From NCBI RefSeq assembly GCF_017876795.1, contig NZ_JAGIOR010000009.1, forward strand, positions 1 through 64,000: a stretch of 64,000 nt of DNA. The letters are read 5' to 3'. The position numbers were made by a program, and so were the translations under genes. Below, in pieces: positions 33,092 through 42,714 of the stretch; the first letter of the stretch is position 1; every line of letters starts with the position of its first letter. The notes below the pieces were generated by a model. The model was not told the DNA's origin. It did not search any database and saw only the letters and a list, made by a program, of their open reading frames with translations. This DNA is from Rhizobium leguminosarum. Its GTDB lineage: Bacteria > Pseudomonadota > Alphaproteobacteria > Rhizobiales > Rhizobiaceae.

Positions 33092-33256
33092 CTAGTGGGG
33101 CGGCTCGGCGCTAAACAGCTCAGCGAATGCGGCCTCTTCCTGTTGGTGCTGCGCTACGGCACGCTCTAACTCGGCCGCGATCTGCAGACGCTCGCCAGCG
33201 TCAATCGATGCCTCCAGCTCGGCCCGCAATTCCTGAATGTGATCGTATGTAGTCAT
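33092..33256 (-). CDS. Small acidic helical protein
   Basis: 54 aa from ATG 33256, which has a strong GAGGAG site; the longer open frame upstream lacks one. MTTYDHIQELRAELEASIDA then ERLQIAAELERAVAQHQQEEA is one or two amphipathic helices, likely a coiled coil. Small proteins of this type are common on alphaproteobacterial plasmids; function unknown. Confidence 0.65.
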   Translation of the reverse strand: MTTYDHIQELRAELEASIDAGERLQIAAELERAVAQHQQEEAAFAELFSAEPPH

Positions 33257-33757
33257 CGTCAGCTCCTCTGAATGAAAAACAGAGGCTCGGCCCCGAGTTG
33301 AGGGGCTTGGGTCAATGACCGCCTCGGCGGCCGGAAGGGCAGATGGGGGAGCCGATTTTGTCGCTTGCGGCAAAATTGGGGGGACCGTCTGTCGTTGATG
33401 CAATCCCCTCAGCTCGGTACGCTCGGCTTATGTTGAGAGAGAGAAAACCTCTCCGTATGGCACCGAATTTCGGCCGAAGGCCAATTGATTCAACTCACTG
33501 AGAGGGGAGAAAGAGCGCTGCCCTCTCTCCCCCACAAGCACTAAACCGGTCTCCCCATGCTTCGGCCGATAGCGGCCTGCAGCACCGGCCGGCTGTGCCG
33601 ACCGGCCCTTATGGGTGGGTGATCCCCCTCCGGTTTAGCGCTTGTCCCCCTCTCTTCCGCTGCTCCGCGCGAACTCGGGAGCAGGAGCGGGGCTCCTGCC
33701 CTCCTTCCGATTTGAGAGGCCAAGGGCTGAACCGTGGAACCTGGGATTGAGGTTGCT
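33257..33757. other. Intergenic region with hairpins and dispersed repeat copy B
   Basis: No gene is supported in these 500 bp. Features seen are a hairpin ccgattttg/caaaattgg (33353-33380, one mismatch), opposed gagagggg and ccctctctcccc runs near 33501-33535, and repeat copy B at 33614-33706. The region may hold promoters for both flanking genes. Confidence 0.45.
33614..33706 (+). repeat. Dispersed palindrome-containing repeat, copy B
   Basis: Contains gcaggagcggggctcctgc (33681-33699), a hairpin, and aligns in reverse complement with 5861-5965 over about 95 bp. Shared blocks include the two palindrome arms, an aaccggaggggg-type block and the acccaccc/gcccgccc run. It is located just upstream of the small conserved gene at 33758. 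Confidence 0.6.
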
Positions 33758-34075
33758 ATGACGGAAGAGAGCAGGGCGGAAACTGCGGTTTCCCTTGGGG
33801 ACTTGATAGAGCGGCATATCGCTGCGCAACTGGCGACCGCGGATGCCGTTCGCGCGTGGGATGAACGTAGGGCGGCCGGAGACGTTACGAGCGTCGTCTA
33901 TTTGAACGGGCTGCTCGACGTGGCGCGGGACGAGGAAGCCGGCAGGATGGCAATCGTCAACCACAGGCCGCGCGACGATCGGGAGTCCAAGCTGAAGCTG
34001 ACCTATATGGCGGCTTACCTGTTCGCGACACGCGGCACCCTGAATGCTGCTGAGATGGATTCGGTCCTGGAATAG
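33758..34075 (+). CDS. Small conserved protein, paralog of the one at 15138
   Basis: 105 aa from ATG 33758 (a GTG at 33734 is in frame). AVSLGDLIERHIAAQLATADAV, GLLDVARDEEAGRMAIVN and KLKLTYMAAYLFATRGTLNA closely parallel residues 55-154 of the protein at 15138-15602. Soluble and helical; no domain recognised. Two diverged copies on one replicon suggest a plasmid maintenance or regulatory role, but this is a guess. Confidence 0.75.
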   Translation: MTEESRAETAVSLGDLIERHIAAQLATADAVRAWDERRAAGDVTSVVYLNGLLDVARDEEAGRMAIVNHRPRDDRESKLKLTYMAAYLFATRGTLNAAEMDSVLE

Positions 34076-34094
34076 GCCGGCTCTTTAGGAAGTG

Positions 34095-34116
34095 AAAAGC
34101 CCGCGAGAGGCGGGCC
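34095..34116 (-). terminator. Terminator of the exported-protein operon
   Basis: gcccgc (34099-34104) pairs with gcgggc (34110-34115); on the minus strand the stem is followed by TTTT. It lies 9 bp after the stop of the gene at 34125 and could also serve the plus-strand gene ending at 34075. Confidence 0.75.
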
Positions 34117-34124
34117 TACAATAA

Positions 34125-34541
34125 CTATTTGATTGTCGCGATCCACTCACCGGATGGCGATTTAGCAAAGCCGACAATCCGTTCGATTGGCTGCGCCTCA
34201 GGCGACATTTTGACTGAGGTCATGCAGGTGACGCCTGGGCCTGGACCGGCCTTGTCACATTGCCCTAGCGCCACCGAAATTTCCGGTAGATCGTTTCTGT
34301 CCCAAACGAGGGGAGAAGCCGCGTGAGCTTTGCGGTAGGCCGCTGTTGCTTCGGCCTCCGTCGGCGCCTCGACAGTTGGGATCGGGCAGAGGGACGGATC
34401 AGCGGAGATCGCGGCGACCAACTCGGCTTTTGAAATGGCCTGTGCCTCCACCTTGGGCTGTGAGGTCGCAAGATATGTGCCGCCTGCTCCGGTTACGAGG
34501 CCGACGCTCGCTGCAATCGCCAAAAGGATATTCTGGTTCAT
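34125..34541 (-). CDS. Exported or membrane-anchored small protein
   Basis: 138 aa with an N-terminal hydrophobic segment (ILLAIAASVGLVTGAGGTYLA) that is a signal anchor or signal peptide. The rest is periplasmic (KAELVAAISADPSLCPIPTV, CDKAGPGPGVTCMTSVKMSP, IVGFAKSPSGEWIATIK) with three cysteines. It is the last gene of the minus-strand operon divergent from virB. No named family; possibly an accessory of the secretion apparatus. Confidence 0.7.
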   Translation of the reverse strand: MNQNILLAIAASVGLVTGAGGTYLATSQPKVEAQAISKAELVAAISADPSLCPIPTVEAPTEAEATAAYRKAHAASPLVWDRNDLPEISVALGQCDKAGPGPGVTCMTSVKMSPEAQPIERIVGFAKSPSGEWIATIK

Positions 34542-34553
34542 AAGCGTTTCCCT

Positions 34554-35138
34554 TTAGGTCCGGAGATTAAACCAGAAGCGCTCTTTGACACCCTTGTCGT
34601 TTGGAATGTCGAAAAACCAAGGGTTCGCCCGACGGGCCCGGGGTGAAGTGATTTTTACACTGCAGCCATCGTCGCGTCTCAGCAAACTGTCATCGCGACC
34701 GTTGCGAATGACCTCAACCGTGATACGTCCCTGCTCATTGGCTTCGTCGTTCCCATAGAGTCGATTGAATTCGTTGCGATTCTCGCACCTGTCTACGATG
34801 CGGACGCACTGATCTTGTTCATCCCGCCGAAGGCCATGATCATCTCCATTGCTGCTCGATGCAGGATGGGAGCCGGCAGGGCATTCCTCGAACTCTTCCC
34901 GCCCAGGTTCGCCGGCTTTAGCCTGGTGGCAGATGGGCCAATCAAATCCCGGCTTTGACATTGCTGCGATGAGCTTTTTCATCGGCGGAACGCAATATGG
35001 GACGCCATGCCATGACGGGTTTTGCGATGCGGCACAAAGTAAGATCTGGCAGCCCCACTCGGCGTCTTGCGCCTTTGGCCCTGTAGGAGCGATTGCGATC
35101 ACAGCAAGACCGGCGGCGGCATAAAGCAGACGTTTCAT
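34554..35138 (-). CDS. Cys-rich exported protein of the virB-flanking operon
   Basis: 194 aa, signal peptide MKRLLYAAAGLAVIAIAP, then WGCQILLCAASQNPSWHG and VPYCVPPMKKLIAAMSK. I associate the CxILLCxA...PYCVPPM pattern with uncharacterised exported proteins beside type IV secretion genes. At least six cysteines suggest disulfides. It overlaps the neighbour at 35135 by 4 bp. Role in mating-pair formation is inferred from position only. Confidence 0.75.
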   Translation of the reverse strand: MKRLLYAAAGLAVIAIAPTGPKAQDAEWGCQILLCAASQNPSWHGVPYCVPPMKKLIAAMSKPGFDWPICHQAKAGEPGREEFEECPAGSHPASSSNGDDHGLRRDEQDQCVRIVDRCENRNEFNRLYGNDEANEQGRITVEVIRNGRDDSLLRRDDGCSVKITSPRARRANPWFFDIPNDKGVKERFWFNLRT

Positions 35139-35545
35139 GTCAGTTGGTCCTCATTGATGGTTGCGGCTGGAGAGGCCCGATCGACGAACAGCTTGTCGAT
35201 CGGAGCGACATGTTGCACCCGATCCCCGGCCGCATAGATGACGGCTGCGATGAGCGCGAAGGCTGAGAACCAGAAGATCCCGATCCGAAAGAGAAGCGGC
35301 TGATTGGGGATCTCCCGGCAAAGCGGAGGAAAGGCGAACAGGGCGACCAGGAAGGAGTCGAGCGCCAGATGACGTTGATCGAGAAAGAGGATAGAGACGA
35401 TTAGGAGCCCCGCGGCCAACGGTGCGTGCACCCACCAGATTTTTTCCGAGACGGCGATCAGCGCGAACGACAGCGGAATGGCGAGCAGCAGGCTCGCCAG
35501 CGGATCCATTGCGAACGAGTTCGCAATATGAGCGAAGTCGGGCAA
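35135..35545 (-). CDS. Small polytopic membrane protein
   Basis: 136 aa with about four hydrophobic segments (LASLLLAIPLSFALIAV, APLAAGLLIVSILFL, SFLVALFAFPPLC, IGIFWFSAFALIAAVIY). No named family. It sits between a nuclease-like and the Cys-rich exported protein gene with 0-4 bp spacing, hence cotranslated with them. Confidence 0.7.
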   Translation of the reverse strand: MPDFAHIANSFAMDPLASLLLAIPLSFALIAVSEKIWWVHAPLAAGLLIVSILFLDQRHLALDSFLVALFAFPPLCREIPNQPLLFRIGIFWFSAFALIAAVIYAAGDRVQHVAPIDKLFVDRASPAATINEDQLT

Positions 35546-36238
35546 CTATCGGTCTGTCCTCTTAGGCTTCCTGCGTGCGTCGATGAAGGGAGGTGAAATC
35601 TCACTTTCGCGCTCGGCGAGGAGGTTGGCATCAGCGATCGGCTGGCGCTCTAACGTCTTGTCCACTGCCTTGCGTCGCCATTCGTTCATGTCGAGAACAT
35701 AGGTGGCCCACATGCCATAGCGAGCAGCCATTGCATGCCGCTGATAAGCTAGGTACTGGCTGTTGTATGAGTAAGGGGACGCCAGACGCGCCCAGCCGAC
35801 GCGAAGCAATTCCACCGCAATGTCGCGCCCGCCTGACGTGCAACGCGCCTGCGGGATTCCGTCTTTGTCATAGGATACGACGCTGCATTCAACCGGCTTG
35901 TTACCTACGGTCCTTTTGAGCCAGGCTTTGGCGAGCGGGCCGCAAGGAACTGGCGAAGGTGCTTTGTGCCGTTCGCGGTTCAGCCATTTCGGATCAAGAG
36001 CCCATTGGGGGAGCTCGCACGCATCGATGTCGACGAGGCGCACGCGCTGCGCATATTGAGGATACCATAGGGTTCGGCCATCCATGACCGCAATACGTCC
36101 TTTGTAGACGGGATATACCGCAACATCGGACCAATCCTGCTGCCTGATCGCCGCCGCCGGGTTCTTCATGAGATCAGCTGCCGTAGCGGGTTGGACGATC
36201 GCAGTAAGAACCGCGGCCGCGGACAGGTATCGCTTCAT
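35546..36238 (-). CDS. Exported SNase-like protein 1
   Basis: 230 aa: signal peptide (MKRYLSAAAVLTAIVQPATA), then an OB-fold resembling thermonucleases (GRIAVMDGRTLWYPQYAQRVRLVDIDACELPQ, CSVVSYDKDGIPQARCTSGGRDIAVELLRVGWA, RHAMAARYGMWATYV). The usual catalytic DGDT is replaced by MDGRT and the Arg-Glu pair is not evident, so it may be a non-catalytic relative that binds nucleic acid or the cell wall. It ends immediately before the gene at 35135-35545. Confidence 0.75.
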   Translation of the reverse strand: MKRYLSAAAVLTAIVQPATAADLMKNPAAAIRQQDWSDVAVYPVYKGRIAVMDGRTLWYPQYAQRVRLVDIDACELPQWALDPKWLNRERHKAPSPVPCGPLAKAWLKRTVGNKPVECSVVSYDKDGIPQARCTSGGRDIAVELLRVGWARLASPYSYNSQYLAYQRHAMAARYGMWATYVLDMNEWRRKAVDKTLERQPIADANLLAERESEISPPFIDARRKPKRTDR

Positions 36239-36771
36239 GGGCTTGCCTTCTTGTTTCGTGCATTCACCTCACGGCTCAGGAGAATGGCCGGGTGCTGCAC
36301 GTCTTCAAATTGCCAGAGGCCTGCTCGCTTATCCCGAGCAAGTTGTTCGGCCACGGCATAAGGGACGTGATAGGGCAGGCCCTCACCGTTGAGGGCTGCG
36401 AAGGCGTATCCACTTGTGATTAGGACGTTCGCGAGGTCGAGCCGTTGTTTTCCGACGGTGGCGTAGCAGACGACGTAGGCGGTATCATCCTTCTTCGCCA
36501 CCGGGGCGCAAACAGGTTTGGTGTCCTTGATGTAGGCAGCAAACACGGCAAGGGAGGCCTCGCCGCAATCGCGCTTCTGCCCGTGCTTGTCGGTATATGA
36601 AGTGCCGCGCAAACATGATTGAACGCCATAGAGCCGGAAGCGCTTGCCGTCCGAGGACCATGTATCGCCCGTTTCCAAAGTGACGCCAGGCAGTAGATCG
36701 AAATATCCATCGGGCGCGGCTGCGATAGATGCTGGCAAGAGGACCGACAGGAGGATGAGAGTTTGCCTCAT
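36235..36771 (-). CDS. Exported SNase-like protein 2
   Basis: 178 aa, signal peptide MRQTLILLSVLLPASIAA, then KRFRLYGVQSCLRGTSYTDK, CGEASLAVFAAYI, DTAYVVCYATVGKQRLDLANVLITSGYAFA and ARDKRAGLWQFED, an OB/SNase-type layout without clear catalytic residues. It overlaps both neighbouring genes by 4 bp (36235-36238 and 36768-36771), indicating strict coexpression. Confidence 0.7.
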   Translation of the reverse strand: MRQTLILLSVLLPASIAAAPDGYFDLLPGVTLETGDTWSSDGKRFRLYGVQSCLRGTSYTDKHGQKRDCGEASLAVFAAYIKDTKPVCAPVAKKDDTAYVVCYATVGKQRLDLANVLITSGYAFAALNGEGLPYHVPYAVAEQLARDKRAGLWQFEDVQHPAILLSREVNARNKKASP

Positions 36772-37376
36772 TGGCCCTTAACCCTCGGATCGGCCCACAT
36801 TCCGAACGAGCCCTTCTGGCCGATCTCCTCGGCCTTGGCGAGATCTGGACGAACAGGCGTTCCGTCTGGCTTCTTTGAGAGGCGGAGTGCACCGAGCGAT
36901 AGAAGCTGCTCTTCAAACATGTCGACGGAATCGAGACTTCCGGGAAAATTATAGTAACCGTAGCAAGTCGCGTTCTGGACCGGGGCACCTTGCTCGCTCA
37001 CGAAGGCGCGGCAAAATACGACCTTGGGGTTTTGCAGCATGATTTGAAGCTGCTGCTGCGCAAAGTCGGTGCATGACCCGGCGAAGTCTTCGTTGCGATT
37101 GACCATCTCGCCTCTGCAAGGCTCAAGCCCATAAAGGTGCAGTGTCGTTTTCTCGTCTACGCGGAAGTCGGTCGGCGAAACGGCCTTGAAGCCGGCTGTT
37201 GTTGCATAGCCTTTGCGGTCGCCGACTTTGCCGCTCCCGTCATAATACTCGATCACCAGCACGGTCTTTCCCGGTGCTGCCAGGGACTTGATGTAGTCCT
37301 TGTTGACGTCCGTAACGGACAAGGTGGGTGTTGCCATTACGCAACTTGCGACTGCAGCAATTATCATCCGTTTCAT
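36768..37376 (-). CDS. Exported SNase-like protein 3 (operon leader)
   Basis: 202 aa, signal peptide (MKRMIIAAVASCVMATPTLS). The OB-fold pattern TTLHLYGLEPCRGEMVNRNE, CTDFAQQQLQIML, VVFCRAFVSEQGAPVQNATCYGY and EIGQKGSFGMWADPR is clearly related to the two genes after it, again lacking the catalytic set. First gene of the six-gene operon that reads away from virB1. Confidence 0.7.
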   Translation of the reverse strand: MKRMIIAAVASCVMATPTLSVTDVNKDYIKSLAAPGKTVLVIEYYDGSGKVGDRKGYATTAGFKAVSPTDFRVDEKTTLHLYGLEPCRGEMVNRNEDFAGSCTDFAQQQLQIMLQNPKVVFCRAFVSEQGAPVQNATCYGYYNFPGSLDSVDMFEEQLLSLGALRLSKKPDGTPVRPDLAKAEEIGQKGSFGMWADPRVKGQ

Positions 37377-37535
37377 TTTCTAGCCCTTACCCATATTGCT
37401 TCCGTCTATTGCCCCGCGAAAAGGGGTTTAAGTGTTCAGCAAAAAAGTGTATCGCTGAACCAATTCGATGTCACGCGTTCACCAACTTAACCAGTTTTCG
37501 TGTCAATCACAACACCGCAAGTTTAGCGGGGGCCA
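37377..37535. promoter_or_regulatory. Divergent promoter region between exported-protein operon and virB operon
   Basis: These 159 bp separate the minus-strand operon (start 37376) and virB1 (37536), so both promoters must lie here. The stretch is more AT-rich than its flanks (for example gttcagcaaaaaagtgtatc, 37434-37453). No unambiguous promoter or operator could be assigned. Confidence 0.4.
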
Positions 37536-38495
37536 ATGGAAAAAAGGGCAAGAATTGCAGGCAGTTCGGGCAAGGCCGCGTTGGCGGGGACAGCCCTTTT
37601 GACCATGATCATGGGCGGGATTTGTCACGCCCAAGACGGTCATAAAACTGGAAATATTGCTGATAATAAAGGCACTTGGCAGACTAATGGTAATGCTGAG
37701 CTTGCAACGAACTTTGAGGAACGATGGCATGGGTCCGAAAAGGAGTTCGTTCTTGGCGCTGATGGAGTCATAAAGCAGACCGACAACGCAGATGAAAACC
37801 AACCAAAATTTAGGGGTTCGAACCATATTGATGCAGATTTGGGCTATTCTGCTACCGTCATTGGCGCGGCGCAAAACGCTGAAAATGTGCAACTCCCGAC
37901 AGGCTCAATAACGCAATTTGATGCAAAACTTCGGGCAAACAGCAACACCAATGAAGTGCATGAATGTGGTCCGTCTCCGCTAAACACTGACGAAATTAAG
38001 TCTTTGGTGGTCCAGACGGCGCGGAAGTACAGCGTTGATGAAGTCTTCGCGGCGGCAATCGCCTGGGCAGAGAGTGGCTTTGATCAAAGCCGCAACTCGC
38101 CCAAGGGCGCTCGCGGGCCAATGCAGCTCATGCCGGCTACGGCCGCTCGCTTTGGCGTCAAGGATGTCTGTGATCCGGCGCAGAACATCGAGGGCGGCAT
38201 GAAGTATCTGCGGGTACTGCTCGACGAGTTCCAAAACCCGCTACTCGTCGCGGCCGCCTACAACAGCGGCGAACAGCGGATCTATGAACACGGTGGCATC
38301 CCGCCCTTCCAGGAAACGGTCGGATACGTCGCCAAGGTCGTGAACTATCAGCTCGGGCTGCCCACGCCGGCGGCAAAAGGCAAATCCAGAAAGCCCGCTC
38401 AGCAAGCGGTCTCGGATGCGAGTGACAGCGGGGACGCTGGTGTCATCGCTGTGAAGAAAACCGGCGCGTTTGTCGGCGGTGTGATGCACTTTTGA
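37536..38495 (+). CDS. virB1: VirB1-like lytic transglycosylase
   Basis: 319 aa. A signal peptide (ALAGTALLTMIMGGICHA) is followed by a 120-residue linker and the SLT domain at about 160-280: AAIAWAESGFDQSRNSPKGARGPMQLMP with the catalytic Glu in AESG, then NIEGGMKYLRVLLDEF and VAAAYNSGE. VirB1 opens peptidoglycan so that the channel can be built. First gene of the virB operon. A second transglycosylase gene lies at 41615. Confidence 0.9.
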   Translation: MEKRARIAGSSGKAALAGTALLTMIMGGICHAQDGHKTGNIADNKGTWQTNGNAELATNFEERWHGSEKEFVLGADGVIKQTDNADENQPKFRGSNHIDADLGYSATVIGAAQNAENVQLPTGSITQFDAKLRANSNTNEVHECGPSPLNTDEIKSLVVQTARKYSVDEVFAAAIAWAESGFDQSRNSPKGARGPMQLMPATAARFGVKDVCDPAQNIEGGMKYLRVLLDEFQNPLLVAAAYNSGEQRIYEHGGIPPFQETVGYVAKVVNYQLGLPTPAAKGKSRKPAQQAVSDASDSGDAGVIAVKKTGAFVGGVMHF

Positions 38496-38506
38496 AGGAG
38501 AGAAGT

Positions 38507-38854
38507 ATGCAGATTGCAATGCAAACGGGGAAGTCTCAGGCAGTCAAGCTTGCGGCTCTGTTCGGTCTCGTGGCCGCTATCCAGATCGTCGGCGCTGATA
38601 TCGCCTTTGCGCAGGCTGCCGGAGGAGGCGCCTTCGCGCCGCTTCAAACCGCGGTCCAGATGATCGTCGATTTCATCACCGGTCCATTCGGCCGCCTGAT
38701 GGCGATCATTGCCGTCATCGGACTTGGCTTCCTCGCCTTCGCCGGCCGTCTTTCATGGTTCACTGCGGGCGCGGTCGTCATTGGCATTGGTCTTGTGTTC
38801 GGTGCGCCGTCAATCGTTGACCAGATGATTTCGTCTGTCGGCGGCGGCAACTGA
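38507..38854 (+). CDS. virB2: VirB2 major pilin
   Basis: 115 aa from ATG 38507, which has GAAGGAGAG ahead of it. A long signal region ends at ADIAFAQA, where cleavage would leave a mature pilin of about 75 residues with two membrane segments (PFGRLMAIIAVIGLGFLAFA, FTAGAVVIGIGLVFGA). This is the VirB2/TrbC layout. VirB2 polymerises into the T-pilus. Confidence 0.9.
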   Translation: MQIAMQTGKSQAVKLAALFGLVAAIQIVGADIAFAQAAGGGAFAPLQTAVQMIVDFITGPFGRLMAIIAVIGLGFLAFAGRLSWFTAGAVVIGIGLVFGAPSIVDQMISSVGGGN

Positions 38855-38856
38855 TC

Positions 38857-39156
38857 ATGAGCGAGTTTCAGGACGAAAAGCCATCTCTGACGCCGCTGGT
38901 GATCGGGTTAACCCGGTCCCCAACGCTTTGGGGGGTGCCTTACATGGCTGTGGTGCTGATCGTTGGCATCACAATCATCGGCTGGCTCGCAACGAATCAT
39001 CTTTTGGCGTTGCTCATCGCTCCAGTCGCCTACCTTGTCCTGTTCTCGCTCTGCACCTGGGACAACAAGATCCTCGACGTGCTGCAGGTGACGTCTCGCA
39101 AGACGCCGCGCACGCCCAACAAGCGCTTTTGGGGCACCAACTCGTACGGACCGTAA
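38857..39156 (+). CDS. virB3: VirB3 inner-membrane protein
   Basis: 99 aa, 2 bp after virB2. PSLTPLVIGLTRSPTLWGVP is the conserved VirB3 start, followed by two membrane helices (YMAVVLIVGITIIGWLA, LLALLIAPVAYLVLFSL) and a polar end. VirB3 works with VirB4 in pilus assembly at the inner membrane. Confidence 0.92.
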   Translation: MSEFQDEKPSLTPLVIGLTRSPTLWGVPYMAVVLIVGITIIGWLATNHLLALLIAPVAYLVLFSLCTWDNKILDVLQVTSRKTPRTPNKRFWGTNSYGP

Positions 39157-39158
39157 CC

Positions 39159-41618
39159 ATGCTGAAAGTTGTCAAAGAAGAGCTTGGGTTTGGCCGGGTC
39201 GCTGGAAACGAGCGGCCCATGTCGACTCATATTCCGTATCTGCGCCACGTCTCTGATACGGTTGTCGGGCTGGAGAACGGCTCACTTTTGAGCGTCATCA
39301 AGCTTGATGGCCTGTTCTTCCAAACGGAAGACCAGGCTGAGCTCAACATGCGCTCGGTCGTGCAAAACACGATGATCCGAGCCTTGGGATCCAGCCGCTA
39401 TTCTCTTTGGTCGACCGTGATCCGCCGAGAGGTCGAAACAGAGATTGGTGGGGCGTATGACTCATCGTTCTGCAATCTTTTGAACAAGCGTTATATGGAG
39501 CAACTGCGCCATAAGCGCATGTTCACGAACGAGATTTACCTGACCATTGTGCGCTCTGGCATGCGGGGCGCTCTTGGGGTCGGCGACACCCTGAAAAGGA
39601 TCTTCGACAGGGCCAACAAAGACGCTCGGGTCCAGCAAACGCGCGAAGATGTTACAGAGCTTGAAGAGCTGATCGGCAATATCGTGCGCGATCTGCACAA
39701 ATATGGAGCGCGGGCGCTCGGCATAACCTATCGTCGCAGGAACGACGACGAGGCCAAGATCGAAGGACAGGAGGAGAAGGAAAGGGGCGAGCCCTACTCC
39801 GAGCCCTGCGAATTCTTCAATACGATTCTGACATGCGGCGTGCCGCGTAAAATGCGCCTGCCACGCATGGGTATCCGCAATTACGTGGGCACGTCGCGAC
39901 TGCATTTCAGCAAACGGACCATGCAGGCTCAAGCGGCGGTAGATGAAGACAACCGCTTTGGCGCGCTCCTGTCGATCAAGGAATACCCGCCCTTTACCGG
40001 CCCGGGCATGCTCGATGGCTTGTTGCAGGTGAACCACGAATTCATTCTGACGCAATCCTTCACGATCGCCGACAAGCCGATTGCGCAAGAGCGTATTAGC
40101 CGCTTGCAACGGCAAATCCGGGCATCGGACGAATCCGGCAGTTCGGTCGAGCAGGACATCGACTTTGCGCTCAATAGCCTGATGAACCAGGAAGCCGTGT
40201 TCGGCTTCCATCATCTTTCGCTTTTGTGCCTCTCCCGCGATTTGCAGGGCATAAGTCGCACGGTTTCCGAACTCGGCGCCTGCCTCACCGACATGAACAT
40301 CAACTGGCTTCGCGAGGATTTGAACCTCGAGGCCGCCTTTTGGGCTCAGCTCCCCGGCAACTACAGCTACATTTCCCGCAAGGCGATGCTTTCGAGCGCG
40401 AATTTCTCCGGCCTCTCCTCGATGCACAATTTCGCGACGGGACAGGCTGATCGCACCCATTGGGGACTACCGATCACCATTCTCGAAACCACGTCGCAAA
40501 CGCCGTATTGGTTCAACTTCCACCGTCGCGACATCGGCCACTTCCTTGTTACCGGCCCGACCGGCTCCGGCAAGACGGTCGCGTTGACGTTCCTGTTGGC
40601 GCAGGCGATGCGCGTTTCACCGACGCCAAAAGCCGTGTTCTTCGACAAGGACCGGGGTGCAGAAATCTTCGTAAGGGCGATTGGCGGTTCGTATGAGGTG
40701 CTGTCGCCGGGGACACCAACCGGCTTCAACCCGCTCCAGCTCGACAATACCGGCCCCAATCGCGAATTCTTGCTGCGGCTGTTGAAGGCGATGCTGCGCT
40801 CCGGTGATCGCAGCGACTTTACGCAAGAAGACGATGATACGCTGGAGAGAGCGATCGTTCGTCTGATGCAGGAACCTGCGGCGGAACGCAATTTGCCAAA
40901 CCTTGCCGGCCTGCTAGTGGGCCGGTCGCGGGCGGATGCCAATGACCTTCATTCACGCCTCCGCCCTTGGATCGACGGCGAAAAGGCGTGGCTCTTCAAC
41001 GCCCAGCATGACGTCCTCTCCTTCTCTGGTCGTAGCGTCTTCGGGTTCGACATGACGAACATCCTCGGCAACGAGGATCTTCGCACGCCGGCGCTGATGT
41101 ACCTCTATCACCGTTTGGACGAGCTGCTGGACGGCAACCCGGTCATGTTCTTCATGGACGAGGGATGGCAGCTCCTCATGGACGAGACCTTTTCGGCCTT
41201 CATCGTCGACAAGATGAAGACCATCCGTAAGCTCAACGGCATTGTCGGTTTTGGCACTCAGTCCGCCGCAGATATCGCCAAGGCGAAAGCTTCGCATACG
41301 CTGATCGAGCAATCGGCGACCAATATTCATTTTCCAAACCCTCGGGCCGATGAAGACAGCTACATCAAACGCTTCGGCCTGACGGTGAAGGAATTCAACT
41401 TCATCAAGAACACCCCGCCCGAGAAGCGAACCTTCCTAATCAAACACGGCAATGACTCGGTCATCGCCCGGCTCGATCTCTCCACTATGCCCGATCTCGT
41501 GAAGGTGCTTTCCGGACGGAAGGAGACCGTCGAGGAGTGCGCGGCGCTTCGGGAAAAATATGGCGACGAGCCTGAAAATTGGCTGGCTGATTTTTGCGGA
41601 TGGGAGAAGGCCGAATGA
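39159..41618 (+). CDS. virB4: VirB4 ATPase
   Basis: 819 aa from ATG 39159, 2 bp after virB3. The N-terminal CagE/TrbE-type domain ([20 protein letters not shown]) is followed by the ATPase: Walker [19 protein letters not shown] near residue 465 and Walker [16 protein letters not shown] near 660, then [16 protein letters not shown]. VirB4 powers pilin extraction and substrate transfer. Length is typical. Its TGA overlaps the next ATG (ATGA). Confidence 0.95.
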   Translation: MLKVVKEELGFGRVAGNERPMSTHIPYLRHVSDTVVGLENGSLLSVIKLDGLFFQTEDQAELNMRSVVQNTMIRALGSSRYSLWSTVIRREVETEIGGAYDSSFCNLLNKRYMEQLRHKRMFTNEIYLTIVRSGMRGALGVGDTLKRIFDRANKDARVQQTREDVTELEELIGNIVRDLHKYGARALGITYRRRNDDEAKIEGQEEKERGEPYSEPCEFFNTILTCGVPRKMRLPRMGIRNYVGTSRLHFSKRTMQAQAAVDEDNRFGALLSIKEYPPFTGPGMLDGLLQVNHEFILTQSFTIADKPIAQERISRLQRQIRASDESGSSVEQDIDFALNSLMNQEAVFGFHHLSLLCLSRDLQGISRTVSELGACLTDMNINWLREDLNLEAAFWAQLPGNYSYISRKAMLSSANFSGLSSMHNFATGQADRTHWGLPITILETTSQTPYWFNFHRRDIGHFLVTGPTGSGKTVALTFLLAQAMRVSPTPKAVFFDKDRGAEIFVRAIGGSYEVLSPGTPTGFNPLQLDNTGPNREFLLRLLKAMLRSGDRSDFTQEDDDTLERAIVRLMQEPAAERNLPNLAGLLVGRSRADANDLHSRLRPWIDGEKAWLFNAQHDVLSFSGRSVFGFDMTNILGNEDLRTPALMYLYHRLDELLDGNPVMFFMDEGWQLLMDETFSAFIVDKMKTIRKLNGIVGFGTQSAADIAKAKASHTLIEQSATNIHFPNPRADEDSYIKRFGLTVKEFNFIKNTPPEKRTFLIKHGNDSVIARLDLSTMPDLVKVLSGRKETVEECAALREKYGDEPENWLADFCGWEKAE

Positions 41619-42703
41619 GGAAAAGTCCTGCATTAGGGGTAATTTCTGCGCTGTGGCTTGGCGTTGCTGGACCGGCTGTCTCTCAGGTGCCTGTCATCGA
41701 CGGGAAAGTGCTCGAGACCGACACGAAACGCGACGCGACAACTACTGAAATCGAAAAGACAGACAGCGACCGTTACACGGTCAGCAAAAGTGTGACCTGC
41801 TCGATGTATCGCCCAGGCCGAAGCGGCGATGCAGCCTCAGCGGCCACGGCTAATCCGGAGATTACCGGTCTGGTGAAGCGTGTCGCCCAAGAGGAAGGCG
41901 TCGATGAAAATCTCTTCATGGCGCTCGTCTACCAAGAAAGCCGCTTCAATCCTTGTGCGAAATCACCGGTCGGCGCGATCGGGCTTTCTCAACTCATGCC
42001 TGGCACGGCAAAAGATCTCGGGGTCGACCCGCACAATATCGAAGACAATCTCCGAGGCGGGGCGCGCTACCTCAAGCAACAGCTTCGCCGGTTCAACGGC
42101 AACACCAATCTGGCGCTGGCCGCCTACAATGCGGGACCCGGCAACGTACAGAAGTATGGCGGGATTCCTCCATTCAAGGAAACGCAAGGGTATGTCGCGA
42201 ACATCACCCAAAAGTGGCTTCCTGCCTTCGGCGGTTCCGACGTTGCCAATATCCCGGTGAACTATGGCGGTGGATCGACGTCCTTTACCGGGATGCGGGA
42301 TTCTACCATCAATTCCATGGCGACGTCGCAGGCGATCGGGGAAGGCGGCGGCAACGTCGCGTCGTGGCTGCAACAGTTGGGCGCGATGTCCAGCGGCACA
42401 ATCCAGGACAGTTGGGACCACAACTCCGGTGCCCGCAATGCCAATCTCGAAATGATGAACCAGGTCATCCGCCTCGGCACAACGATGGCGGATCTGATGA
42501 ACTCCCGTAACGCGGTTGATCTCAGCGGCCTGTCCGGATCCTCGCGCACGAGCGATTTCAAGAATGATGACGATAAGGAGGATCGCGAAACGACCGGTTT
42601 GTGCGATCCGCGCCAGGAGCTCGAATGGAGCCCGACGGAGAAGGCTTGCGTCCAAAAGCGGGAACGCGAGCACAACGTAGAACTGATGTTGAACGCTCAA
42701 TGA
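41615..42703 (+). CDS. Second lytic transglycosylase of the T4SS cluster, with extra C-terminal domain
   Basis: 362 aa from ATG 41615 (ATGA overlap with virB4). Signal peptide ([20 protein letters not shown]), then the SLT domain at about 85-210: [31 protein letters not shown] with catalytic Glu in [20 protein letters not shown] and [13 protein letters not shown]. The remaining 150 residues (MTSQ-type, including [19 protein letters not shown] and [18 protein letters not shown]) are outside the SLT domain. The segment [15 protein letters not shown] is mirrored in the next gene (AQVPVIDGANLEIAQ), which suggests shared origin or interaction with VirB5. It occupies a place where most virB operons have nothing. 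Confidence 0.88.
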   Translation: MRKSPALGVISALWLGVAGPAVSQVPVIDGKVLETDTKRDATTTEIEKTDSDRYTVSKSVTCSMYRPGRSGDAASAATANPEITGLVKRVAQEEGVDENLFMALVYQESRFNPCAKSPVGAIGLSQLMPGTAKDLGVDPHNIEDNLRGGARYLKQQLRRFNGNTNLALAAYNAGPGNVQKYGGIPPFKETQGYVANITQKWLPAFGGSDVANIPVNYGGGSTSFTGMRDSTINSMATSQAIGEGGGNVASWLQQLGAMSSGTIQDSWDHNSGARNANLEMMNQVIRLGTTMADLMNSRNAVDLSGLSGSSRTSDFKNDDDKEDRETTGLCDPRQELEWSPTEKACVQKREREHNVELMLNAQ

Positions 42704-42714
42704 GGAGAACTGTC

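Noticed and set aside
39462..40460. 332-codon minus-strand frame opposite virB4
   Set aside because: Shadow of virB4; codon usage and lack of domain speak against a gene.
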